64,000 bases of DNA from an uncultured Clostridia bacterium (lineage in GTDB: Bacteria; Bacillota; Clostridia; UBA1212; UBA1255). Shown in pieces: positions 9,568-15,936 of the stretch (its first letter is position 1; the number at the start of each line of letters is the position of its first letter). A program made the translations under genes and the position numbers. The notes under the pieces were generated by a model. It saw nothing but the letters and a program-made list of their open reading frames with translations, did not search any database and was not told where the DNA came from. The stretch spans positions 1-64,000 of the forward strand of contig CAJFUB010000002.1 of assembly GCA_904420095.1 (NCBI GenBank). The letters run 5' to 3'.

Positions 9568-10548
9568 TTACAGATCCGATCTTTTTTCGAATACCCGCAG
9601 CTTAGCGCTGTGAGATCGGTTGTTTTCCGACTGCTCAATTTCGGATGCAACGATCGGCTTATTCGTAATAACTTTTCCCTGCGGCCTTTTGCCGCAGACG
9701 CATATGGGAAAATCCGGCGGGCATGTGCATGGGCAGGCTGCCGTCTTCATTTTATTCTTCACAATTCTGTCTTCCAGAGAATGAAACGTGATGACGCACA
9801 GCCGGCCATTCTCGCTCAGAAGGCCGAGCGCCTCATCCATTCCCTTTTCCAAAACCTCAAGCTCTCGGTTCACTTCGATCCGAATCGCCTGAAACGTTCT
9901 TTTGGCCGGATGGCCTCCTCCCTGTCTCGCTCTGGCAGGGATCGCAGATTTGATCGTCTCTGCAAGCTCCAGCGTCGTTCGGATCGGCGAAGTTTTTCGC
10001 CTGATGCAAATCGTTCTGGCAATTGCGGCCGCCCATTTTTCTTCGCCGTATTCCCGGATAATTCTGGCAAGCTCTTTTTCCGGATATTCGTTTACCACGT
10101 CTTCTGCCGTTACCGGCCCGTCGCGGTTCATTCTCATATCCAGCGGCGCGTCAAACCTGTAGCTGAAGCCTCTCTCCGGTTTGTCAAACTGGTAGGATGA
10201 AACGCCGATATCCAGCAGAATCCCGTCTGCCTGCGGAAGCCTTCCCCGCTCCCGCAAAATACAGCCTGCCGTTTCCGTCATTTTTTCAAAGTTCGTCTTT
10301 ACGATAATATATTCCGCCTGACTTCTGCCGGCGTCTTTCACTTTTTGCAGGCGTTTCGTCGCGGCAGAGACGGCATCGTCGTCCTGATCCAGTCCGATCA
10401 GGATTCCACCTTTCCCCAAATGTTCCAAAATATGGGAACTATGTCCCGCACCGCCCACCGTTCCGTCAATGTATACGCCGTTTTCCCTGATTCGGAGCAT
10501 TTCGATACATTCCCGGAGCAGTACCGGCTCATGATTGAAGTCCGACAT
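9568..10548 (-). CDS. rsmH: 16S rRNA (cytosine1402-N4)-methyltransferase (RsmH/MraW)
   Basis: S-adenosylmethionine-dependent methylation of C1402 in 16S rRNA. Recognised from the start FNHEPVLLRECIEML, the SAM-binding GTVGGAGHSSHIL, LLDIGVSSYQFD, and the C-terminal CVITFHSLEDRIVK. The 326-residue length is slightly above the family norm of about 310. AGGG lies five bases before the ATG. Second gene of the dcw cluster, 17 bases after mraZ. Confidence 0.96.
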   Translation of the reverse strand: MSDFNHEPVLLRECIEMLRIRENGVYIDGTVGGAGHSSHILEHLGKGGILIGLDQDDDAVSAATKRLQKVKDAGRSQAEYIIVKTNFEKMTETAGCILRERGRLPQADGILLDIGVSSYQFDKPERGFSYRFDAPLDMRMNRDGPVTAEDVVNEYPEKELARIIREYGEEKWAAAIARTICIRRKTSPIRTTLELAETIKSAIPARARQGGGHPAKRTFQAIRIEVNRELEVLEKGMDEALGLLSENGRLCVITFHSLEDRIVKNKMKTAACPCTCPPDFPICVCGKRPQGKVITNKPIVASEIEQSENNRSHSAKLRVFEKRSDL

Positions 10549-10565
10549 GCTTTCCCTTTATTACT

Positions 10566-10994
10566 TTAGAAGTCCAGGCATTTCGAAGCTTCCGCAAACG
10601 ATTCGCCCGTACAATAGTCATCGTAGTAGCGGTCGTATTCGTCCTTATCCCACAGCTCGATATGGTCGCCCGTACCCAAAACATGAATTTCTTTCTTGAA
10701 TTTTGCAAATTCTCTGAGCGGCTGCGAAATACTGAGCCTGCCCTGCGCGTCGAATTCAGCCTCCTGAACGGATCCCAGCAATCTTCTTGACGTGATTCTG
10801 TAAGCCTCATCCGATGTTTTCATCTGCAAAAAGGATTCTTTCAGCTTTTCAAAGCGTTCTTTCGGGTAAATGTTCACGCAAAGATCAAAGCCTCGCATGA
10901 GAATGAAATTCTCACCGAGCTCGTCTCTGAATTTGGCGGGAATCACCATCCTGCCCTTTGTGTCAATGGTGACAAAACTATCTCCATAAAACAC
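10566..10994 (-). CDS. mraZ: Transcriptional regulator MraZ
   Basis: AbrB-like DNA-binding protein that normally represses its own dcw operon. Two SpoVT/AbrB repeats are visible: FVTIDTKGRMVIPAKFRDEL near the N-terminus and a second in the C-terminal half (AEFDAQGRLSISQPLREFA). It starts with GTG, with GGAG ten bases upstream. It heads the cluster, and upstream lies a leader of about 300 bases with repeated motifs and putative MraZ boxes. Confidence 0.95.
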   Translation of the reverse strand: MFYGDSFVTIDTKGRMVIPAKFRDELGENFILMRGFDLCVNIYPKERFEKLKESFLQMKTSDEAYRITSRRLLGSVQEAEFDAQGRLSISQPLREFAKFKKEIHVLGTGDHIELWDKDEYDRYYDDYCTGESFAEASKCLDF

Positions 10995-11022
10995 AGATCA
11001 TTTACTCCTTTCGAAAGTTTAT

Positions 11023-11173
11023 CCTTCGTACCTTTCCGCAGGAAACCGCGCGCTTATCCTTTGTAAAAAATTTTCTTTCGTATCCTGTCAGCTTTTCACT
11101 TTTGTATGTTCAGAACTTTTTCTTTTGTAAATTGTCCCACAAGGGATCTTTTGTACGCTTTTCTTCTTTTGTA
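11023..11173 (-). repeat. Iterated CTTTTGTA motif in the mraZ leader
   Basis: Seven copies of an 8-base motif, exact or with one or two changes, begin at 11023, 11058, 11075, 11099, 11122, 11148 and 11166 on the plus strand. In the minus-strand transcript they read TACAAAAG, TACGAAAG or TACGAAGG. Spacing is 35, 17, 24, 23, 26 and 18 bases. They lie between the likely mraZ promoter and the mraZ start, in a stretch with no convincing gene. They could bind a protein on DNA or RNA; the role is unknown. Confidence 0.55.
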
Positions 11174-11247
11174 AAAATAACCTTGCAATACTGCTTGTCT
11201 TACCAAGCGGCTTTTACCGGAATAAAAAAGATACGCTCCTTTTTCCT

Positions 11248-11341
11248 CCACTAAAAACCACCTTGTGGTGTTTTTCATCCACTAAATGCCTCAAATCACC
11301 ACCGACAGGCATATAATACACGAATAAATGGGAGAATGCAA
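11248..11341 (-). promoter_or_regulatory. Likely mraZ operon promoter with MraZ-box-like repeats
   Basis: On the minus strand TTGCAT (11336-11341) and TATTAT (11313-11318) are 17 bases apart. Downstream are four directly repeated GGTGG/AGTGG pentamers at 11299-11303, 11279-11283, 11258-11262 and 11248-11252, spaced 20, 21 and 10 bases. MraZ is known to bind short G-rich direct repeats at helical-turn spacing near its own promoter, so these are plausible autorepression sites. The exact box sequence for this lineage is not known to me. Confidence 0.5.
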
Positions 11342-11401
11342 TACCTTTTTCTATTATTTCAAAAAATTTTTTTCACTCCAAAAGCCCATGAAGCAGGCAG
11401 C

Positions 11402-11454
11402 AAAAACCCTGCACGAACCTGTAAAATATGATTACAGAGATCATGCAGGGTTTT
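11402..11454 (-). terminator. Two-tier hairpin terminator
   Basis: An outer perfect 11-bp stem (11403-11413 with 11444-11454, core CCCTGCA/TGCAGGG) encloses an inner CTGTAA/TTACAG stem. Read on the minus strand the outer stem is followed by TTTTT, so it probably ends the xre-immA-small protein transcript before the mraZ promoter. Confidence 0.65.
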
Positions 11455-11491
11455 CATTTCCTTATGCCGAATACAGGCAGCCTCTTTCTCC

Positions 11492-11698
11492 TCAGCGGGC
11501 AGGCGGATCCGCCTCTCCTCCATCCAGGGAAGAAACGGGCACATCATACAAGGCTCCGTACGATTCGGCCTCATATTCGTCGTCCGGTATATTTTGAACG
11601 TAGCCGGTGCATTCCGTCGCCGAAGCTACAGGATTATTTAAAAACGAATCCTTCGCATATTCCAGTTCCGGTTTTATCCGATTCTTCTTTCTGTTCAT
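11492..11698 (-). CDS. Small conserved-type protein with an ASATECTG motif
   Basis: A 68-residue acidic, cysteine-poor protein with a basic start (MNRKKNRIKPELEYAKD), a central NPVASATECTG and a later EAESYGALYDVP. I recall similar unannotated small proteins in Clostridia with an ATECTG core followed by an acidic, tyrosine-containing tail; function is unknown. The frame extends to 11758, but the ATG at 11698 has AGGAAG nine bases upstream. It is the third gene after the XRE and ImmA-type genes and is followed by a terminator, so it is probably co-transcribed with them. Confidence 0.7.
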   Translation of the reverse strand: MNRKKNRIKPELEYAKDSFLNNPVASATECTGYVQNIPDDEYEAESYGALYDVPVSSLDGGEADPPAR

Positions 11699-11769
11699 AA
11701 CAGAGCACTTCCTTTTCCCGTTCGTCGGCTTTTGCGCCGCACGGATAGTATGTGCCATATTGAATTTTA

Positions 11770-12279
11770 CTATTTTGCCAAAAAATCACTTTTGCACGGA
11801 ACGGGTACGTTCAGGCGATATCCTTTTTTATTCAGACCGTGGAGCTTAAACGCCATCAATTCAGGAGAGACACCCAGAATGGAACAGATTTTAAAAAAGT
11901 CGGCTTCCTCTTTCAGAACGACTTCAAGCGCGCCGTCATCGATCAGCAGTTCGCCCGCAAAAAGATTTGCTTCATATTCCGGCCCGGACGTCGCGTCGTA
12001 AAAACCGATTTCCCGGAGCGGCGAGGCCTTTGCAAGATGCCTGTGCAGGATATGATGCCCCAGCTCATGCGCCGCGACGGTTTTTCTCTGCGGCTCCTCC
12101 AGATCGCCATTTATTACAACGTACGGCACGCCAAGCATGATATAATAAAATGCCTTCAGGTGCTGAAATTCATAATTATATCTTACGTTGACTCCGAGCG
12201 CTTCCAGAAGTGCGAACGGCTCGTTTGTCCCATATTTCTTTTTCAGGCGGTCGGCCTGGCGTCTGATAAATTCTTCCAT
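11770..12279 (-). CDS. ImmA/IrrE-family metallopeptidase
   Basis: Zinc metallopeptidase of the COG2856 type, marked by AAHELGHHILHRH (HEXXH) and the downstream EYEANLFAGELLI. Known members cleave a partner XRE repressor: ImmA cuts ImmR in ICEBs1, and IrrE cuts DdrO in Deinococcus. The frame extends to 12405 inside the upstream gene, but the ATG at 12279, directly after the xre stop, gives a compact 169-residue protein (MEEFIRRQADRLKKKYG). It is translationally linked to the XRE gene, which strongly suggests a protease-repressor pair. No integrase, excisionase or phage gene is nearby. Confidence 0.9.
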   Translation of the reverse strand: MEEFIRRQADRLKKKYGTNEPFALLEALGVNVRYNYEFQHLKAFYYIMLGVPYVVINGDLEEPQRKTVAAHELGHHILHRHLAKASPLREIGFYDATSGPEYEANLFAGELLIDDGALEVVLKEEADFFKICSILGVSPELMAFKLHGLNKKGYRLNVPVPCKSDFLAK

Positions 12280-12280
12280 A

Positions 12281-12715
12281 TTATTCTTTTGTCTGTTCTT
12301 TCTTGTTCTTCCTTTCGGCACGGATCTTTTTCGAATCGAAATAAAGCTCGGTAATCGCCTGGAAGAACGCCTCTTTGTCCTCCTCGTCGAGCTCCCCCCC
12401 GGCAAACAGCGCCTGCGCGCTTTCGATCAGACTGCGCGCCTGTTCCTTTCCCGTCCTGCCGTACCGGTGCTCCGCTTCTCCGAGAAACAGCTCATTCTCC
12501 CGCATCAGCTCCAGCTCCCGGTCCGACAGGAAATAACTGACCTCTTCATTCAGCGCCGCAGCCAGCTTTATTAAAACCTCGGTGCTCTGCGGCTTTCGAA
12601 TGTTGCCTTCATAATACTGGATACACCTTGGCGTAACCCCCACCAGCTCCGCAACCTCCTTCTGCGTCAGGCCGGCTTTCTTTCTTGCCGCTTTGATCTT
12701 GTCTCCGATTGTCAT
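12281..12715 (-). CDS. XRE-family transcriptional regulator
   Basis: A 144-residue protein with an N-terminal helix-turn-helix at about residues 5-58 (KAARKKAGLTQKEVAELVGVTPRCIQYYEG) and a helical C-terminal half rich in Glu and Lys that could be the dimerisation and cleavage region. It is directly followed by the ImmA/IrrE-type protease gene and divergent from dinB. By analogy to ImmR/ImmA and DdrO/IrrE I infer a repressor inactivated by its neighbour. The ribosome binding site is weak. Confidence 0.9.
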   Translation of the reverse strand: MTIGDKIKAARKKAGLTQKEVAELVGVTPRCIQYYEGNIRKPQSTEVLIKLAAALNEEVSYFLSDRELELMRENELFLGEAEHRYGRTGKEQARSLIESAQALFAGGELDEEDKEAFFQAITELYFDSKKIRAERKNKKEQTKE

Positions 12716-12771
12716 CTTGTCACGCTTTCCCGCCGTACAATCCAGGCGAATATTTTTTCATATATCACGTG

Positions 12772-12830
12772 TTGACACGCACATGCGTTCGTGTTATAAT
12801 TGCGTCCGTCACACGAACCTTTGTTCGTGT
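12772..12830 (+). promoter_or_regulatory. Consensus dinB promoter with two LexA-like operators
   Basis: TTGACA (12772-12777) and TATAAT (12795-12800) are separated by exactly 17 bases. Palindrome O1 (12775-12794) fills the spacer, and palindrome O2, ACACGAACCTTTGTTCGTGT (12811-12830), sits over the start region. Both fit ACACGNACN4GTNCGTGT. The inner part of O2 is CGAAC-N4-GTTCG, the half-sites of the Gram-positive LexA/DinR box; O1 differs at one half-site base. Binding here would block the promoter. The binder could be LexA or the divergent XRE protein. Confidence 0.8.
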
Positions 12831-12908
12831 ATATGTTACATCCGTTCGCTTTGTTTGTCAATACAATTCGGCGGAACAGAAAAAATATTTTCGGGAGGGG
12901 ATTTTACT

Positions 12909-14126
12909 ATGGAACGGATTATCCTGCACTGTGACATTAACAACTGCTACGCTTCCATCGAATGCGCAGAGAATCCGGCGCTTCGCGGGAAACCGGTCGC
13001 GGTATGCGGCGACGTCGAGGAACGCCACGGCATTGTTCTTGCCAAAAGCACGGAAGCAAAAGCGGCCGGCGTTCAAACGGGAGAAACCGTTTGGAAAGCG
13101 AAACTCAAATGTCCCGAATTAACCGTCCTGCCTCCCCGATTCGACATGTATCTGAAATATTCAAGGGCGGTCCGCGAGATCTATTACCGTTTTACCAATC
13201 AGATTGAAGCCTTCGGAATTGACGAGTGCTGGCTGGATGTAACGGGAAGCACAAAGCTGTTCGGCCGCGGCACAGAAATCGCCAACAAAATCCGTACCGC
13301 CGTGTTTTCTGAGCTTGGAATTACGATCTCCGTCGGTGTCAGCTTCAACAAGGTATTCGCGAAGCTGGCTTCCGATCTGAAAAAGCCGGATGCCGTGACA
13401 TGTATCGAAAGGAAGACATTCAAACGGATCGTCTGGCCCCTTCCGGTTTCCGTTCTCATGGGCGTAGGAAAGAGCACAGCCAAGACGCTGAACTCTTTAT
13501 ATATAAAAACAGTCGGAGAGCTCGCAAAAGAATCCCCTGCGCGCCTTCGAAGAAGTCTGGGCAAATGCGGCATGCAGCTTTGGGAGTATGCAAACGGACT
13601 GGAGTGCAGTCCCGTGGCGGACTGCGACGTTTCTTCCCCTGTCAAAAGCATCGGCCACGGTATTACGACTCCGTCCGACCTAAAGCATAACGAAGAAGTA
13701 CGGCATGTCATATTTGCCCTTTCGGAAACAATCGGCAAAAAGCTCCGCTCCAATCGGCTTGCCGCGAGCGGCGTACAGATCTCTATCAGAGACAGCGAAT
13801 TCAGGACGCACGAATTCCAGTGTATGCTGCCTGCACCCACCCAAAGCTCACTCGCCGTTTCACGCCAGGCTTTTTGCCTTTTTTCCAAAAAGTATGCGTG
13901 GACGCATGACATTCGCTCTGTCAGCGTCCGCGCAATCCACCTTGTTCCGCACGGGACGCCCTATCAGCTGGATCTGTGGGGAGACGCATTGAGGACCAGC
14001 AAATCGGAAACGATCGAAGACGCAATGGACAAGCTTCAGACCCGCTTCGGCGGCGGCGTCATCAATTACGCTGCAATCCTTTACGATCCCCGGCATTATT
14101 CTTTCTGCGAAAATTCGTTTCACTGA
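12909..14126 (+). CDS. dinB: Y-family DNA polymerase IV (DinB/UmuC-like)
   Basis: Translesion polymerase. The catalytic core shows CDINNCYASIE (first metal-binding Asp), a YxxY-type stretch, GIDECWLDV (second acidic pair), SVGVSFNKVFAKLASDLKKPD and a helix-hairpin-helix region GVGKSTAKTL. QLDLWG near residue 365 resembles a beta-clamp-binding motif. The frame extends upstream to 12693, but GGGAGGGG precedes the ATG at 12909, giving 405 residues. It has its own strong promoter overlapped by SOS-type palindromes. Confidence 0.93.
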   Translation: MERIILHCDINNCYASIECAENPALRGKPVAVCGDVEERHGIVLAKSTEAKAAGVQTGETVWKAKLKCPELTVLPPRFDMYLKYSRAVREIYYRFTNQIEAFGIDECWLDVTGSTKLFGRGTEIANKIRTAVFSELGITISVGVSFNKVFAKLASDLKKPDAVTCIERKTFKRIVWPLPVSVLMGVGKSTAKTLNSLYIKTVGELAKESPARLRRSLGKCGMQLWEYANGLECSPVADCDVSSPVKSIGHGITTPSDLKHNEEVRHVIFALSETIGKKLRSNRLAASGVQISIRDSEFRTHEFQCMLPAPTQSSLAVSRQAFCLFSKKYAWTHDIRSVSVRAIHLVPHGTPYQLDLWGDALRTSKSETIEDAMDKLQTRFGGGVINYAAILYDPRHYSFCENSFH

Positions 14127-14138
14127 CGGATCTTTTTA

Positions 14139-14166
14139 TTGCACGATCAGCAGGTTGTTGTATAAT
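14139..14166 (+). promoter_or_regulatory. Likely promoter of the amidohydrolase gene
   Basis: TTGCAC (14139-14144), a 16-base spacer and TATAAT (14161-14166) stand about 35 bases before the ATG at 14202, just after the dinB stop. Confidence 0.55.
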
Positions 14167-14201
14167 ATCGGAGAAACTGTTTTTGAAAGGAAGATGATCC
14201 A

Positions 14202-15011
14202 ATGATCATAGACGCACATGTCCATACATTCCCGGAAAACATTGCAGAGAAGGCGCTGCACCGTTTGGAATCGATCTCCGGGCTTACGCGTGTCACGGAC
14301 GGCACGGCCGCCGGAACCGCCGCATATATGAAAAAGATGAAGATTGACAAATTTATAAATCTTAACATTGCCACGGCGCCGGGACAGCAGCATACGATCA
14401 ATACGGTAGCCGCAGAGAACAATAAAAAATATCCCGATATGATTTCTTTGGGATCCGTACATCCGGAAAATCCCGAGGCGGTGGACGAGCTTCGCCGGAT
14501 CAAGGAGCTTTCTTTGAAGGGAATCAAGCTGCACCCCGATTACCAGGACTTTTTTATCGACGAGGAAAGACTATATCCGATTTACGAGGTGTGCTCGGAG
14601 CTGGAGCTTCCCATCGTATTTCATGCGGGCTGGGACTGCTACAGTCCCGATGTGATACATGCAGTTCCGGCGGCCAGTGCAAAAGTTGCCGCCGATTTTC
14701 CAAAGCTGAAAATGGTTCTTGCGCATTTCGGAGGGCTTCGTTTGTGGGATGACGTGGAAACCTTTCTGACCGGTCTGGAGAACGTCTATTTTGATACGGC
14801 AATGGCGGCCACATACATGCAGGATCCCGGAATTGCAATGCGGATCATCAATAAGCATCCCATTGAAAATATATTTATGGGCAGCGATTGCCCTTGGGAA
14901 GCACCGGATCGTTCCGCCGCTTTTGTCGAGTCACTGCCGATCTCCGATGACCGGAAAGAAAAGATTCTCGGGCAAAACGCCGCGCTGTTTTACGGTATTT
15001 CAGAAGCATAA
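14202..15011 (+). CDS. Amidohydrolase-2 family metal-dependent hydrolase
   Basis: TIM-barrel hydrolase or decarboxylase of the amidohydrolase_2 (ACMSD-like) group. Metal and active-site motifs run in the expected order: DAHVHTF at residue 4, GIKLHPDYQDF, IVFHAGWD, LAHFGG and GSDCPW. At 269 residues it is typical. The substrate cannot be read from sequence. GGAAGATGATCC precedes the ATG. No pathway neighbours help; the next gene encodes an unrelated membrane protein. Confidence 0.88.
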   Translation: MIIDAHVHTFPENIAEKALHRLESISGLTRVTDGTAAGTAAYMKKMKIDKFINLNIATAPGQQHTINTVAAENNKKYPDMISLGSVHPENPEAVDELRRIKELSLKGIKLHPDYQDFFIDEERLYPIYEVCSELELPIVFHAGWDCYSPDVIHAVPAASAKVAADFPKLKMVLAHFGGLRLWDDVETFLTGLENVYFDTAMAATYMQDPGIAMRIINKHPIENIFMGSDCPWEAPDRSAAFVESLPISDDRKEKILGQNAALFYGISEA

Positions 15012-15076
15012 GATTTTAGCATAAGCCTTTCGGCTGGTTCATATATTTTATCAAACGCCAATGACGGAGATTCTAT

Positions 15077-15571
15077 ATGAACAACGATGCAAGCAATATT
15101 ATGAAAAGCCGTTATGCAAAAAAAGCGGCGCGGGTAAAAACAAAAGAAATCCGCAGGAAATACAGACAGGAGGTCCATGGCAGGTATTATTATCTGATAA
15201 AAGGGTTTCTGATCTCCATCCTGATTTCCGTCCCCCTGTTCTTTATCCTTGCTCTGGCAATGCGCATAACGGATTTTCCGGAAGAATATATGCCCCCGGC
15301 TTTGCTGACGACGGTTCTGGCAAGCATCGTCGTCGCTTCTTTCTATGCCACAGCTGCCGCAAAAGCAAACGGCTGGTTCAACGGAACGCTGATCGGCCTT
15401 TTCTATATGCTGATTCTGATCATAATCCGCTGGTGTCTGGAAGGACGCGTTTCCTTGAATAAGGATGTGCTCACAATGCTGCTTGCCGGATTGCTGATCG
15501 GATCCCTCTGCGGAATGGCGGGGCTCAATCTCGGAGAACGCATCAGAAATGCTTTGCGCAGGAGTAAATAA
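15077..15571 (+). CDS. TIGR04086-type four-helix membrane protein
   Basis: 164 residues: a very basic N-terminus of about 40 residues followed by four membrane segments (starting about residues 43, 76, 102 and 130) with glycine-rich helix ends such as GLLIGSLCGMAGLNLG. This matches my memory of the TIGR04086 family of small Bacillota membrane proteins of unknown function. GGAG lies eight bases before the ATG. Confidence 0.7.
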   Translation: MNNDASNIMKSRYAKKAARVKTKEIRRKYRQEVHGRYYYLIKGFLISILISVPLFFILALAMRITDFPEEYMPPALLTTVLASIVVASFYATAAAKANGWFNGTLIGLFYMLILIIIRWCLEGRVSLNKDVLTMLLAGLLIGSLCGMAGLNLGERIRNALRRSK

Positions 15572-15592
15572 CGCAAAATATAAAATAAAGTA

Positions 15593-15621
15593 TTGACAAT
15601 CCTGATTTCACACCGTATAAT
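15593..15621 (+). promoter_or_regulatory. Consensus promoter of tRNA-Leu
   Basis: TTGACA (15593-15598), 17 bases, TATAAT (15616-15621), ending 32 bases before the mature tRNA 5' end. Confidence 0.85.
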
Positions 15622-15653
15622 AGCAACTGCTGTTTCTGGGGAAACCAGGAAAC

Positions 15654-15739
15654 GCGACCGTGGCGGAATTGGCAGACGCGCACGTTTGAGGGGCGTGTGG
15701 GCAACCCCCGTACGAGTTCAAGTCTCGTCGGTCGCACCA
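15654..15739 (+). tRNA. tRNA-Leu (anticodon GAG)
   Basis: A class II tRNA with a long variable arm. The acceptor stem GCGACCG pairs with CGGTCGC, the anticodon stem CACGT pairs with GCGTG, and the loop TTGAGGG places anticodon GAG at 15688-15690, reading CUC/CUU. The T-arm has GTTCAAGTC and CCA is encoded at 15737-15739. It has its own consensus promoter and a strong terminator. Confidence 0.97.
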
Positions 15740-15740
15740 C

Positions 15741-15773
15741 ATCGGAGCAAGCAGTTCTTGCTCCGATTTTTTT
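15741..15773 (+). terminator. Rho-independent terminator of tRNA-Leu
   Basis: A perfect 11-bp stem ATCGGAGCAAG/CTTGCTCCGAT with a five-base loop, followed by a T-run. Confidence 0.93.
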
Positions 15774-15848
15774 ATTAAATTAATTTTCCGGCGAAAGCGG
15801 CAAAAAAGAAGCACGCCGAAACGAACAGCCTCCATTTATCCCCCAATG

Positions 15849-15919
15849 ATTTCAAAACGATTACAAAAATGGAACCTAATTTCAAAACAATTGACACAGA
15901 TCGAGTCAAAGCCTATAAT
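15849..15919 (+). promoter_or_regulatory. Promoter of the LTA-synthase-like gene with an upstream direct repeat
   Basis: TTGACA (15891-15896), 17 bases, TATAAT (15914-15919). Upstream, ATTTCAAAAC occurs twice, at 15849-15858 and 15879-15888, exactly 30 bases apart; the second copy abuts the -35 box. The repeat may bind a regulator. Confidence 0.75.
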
Positions 15920-15936
15920 GAACAGCGGTGATATTA

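Noticed and set aside
11096-11278. 60-codon frame in the mraZ leader on the minus strand
   Set aside because: It covers the repeated motif and putative operator, has a biased Lys/Arg/Tyr composition produced by the repeat, and lacks a convincing ribosome binding site.
11770-12715. xre-immA pair as part of a prophage or integrative element
   Set aside because: No integrase, excisionase, replication, capsid or conjugation gene and no att-like repeat are seen on either side; neighbours are housekeeping genes.
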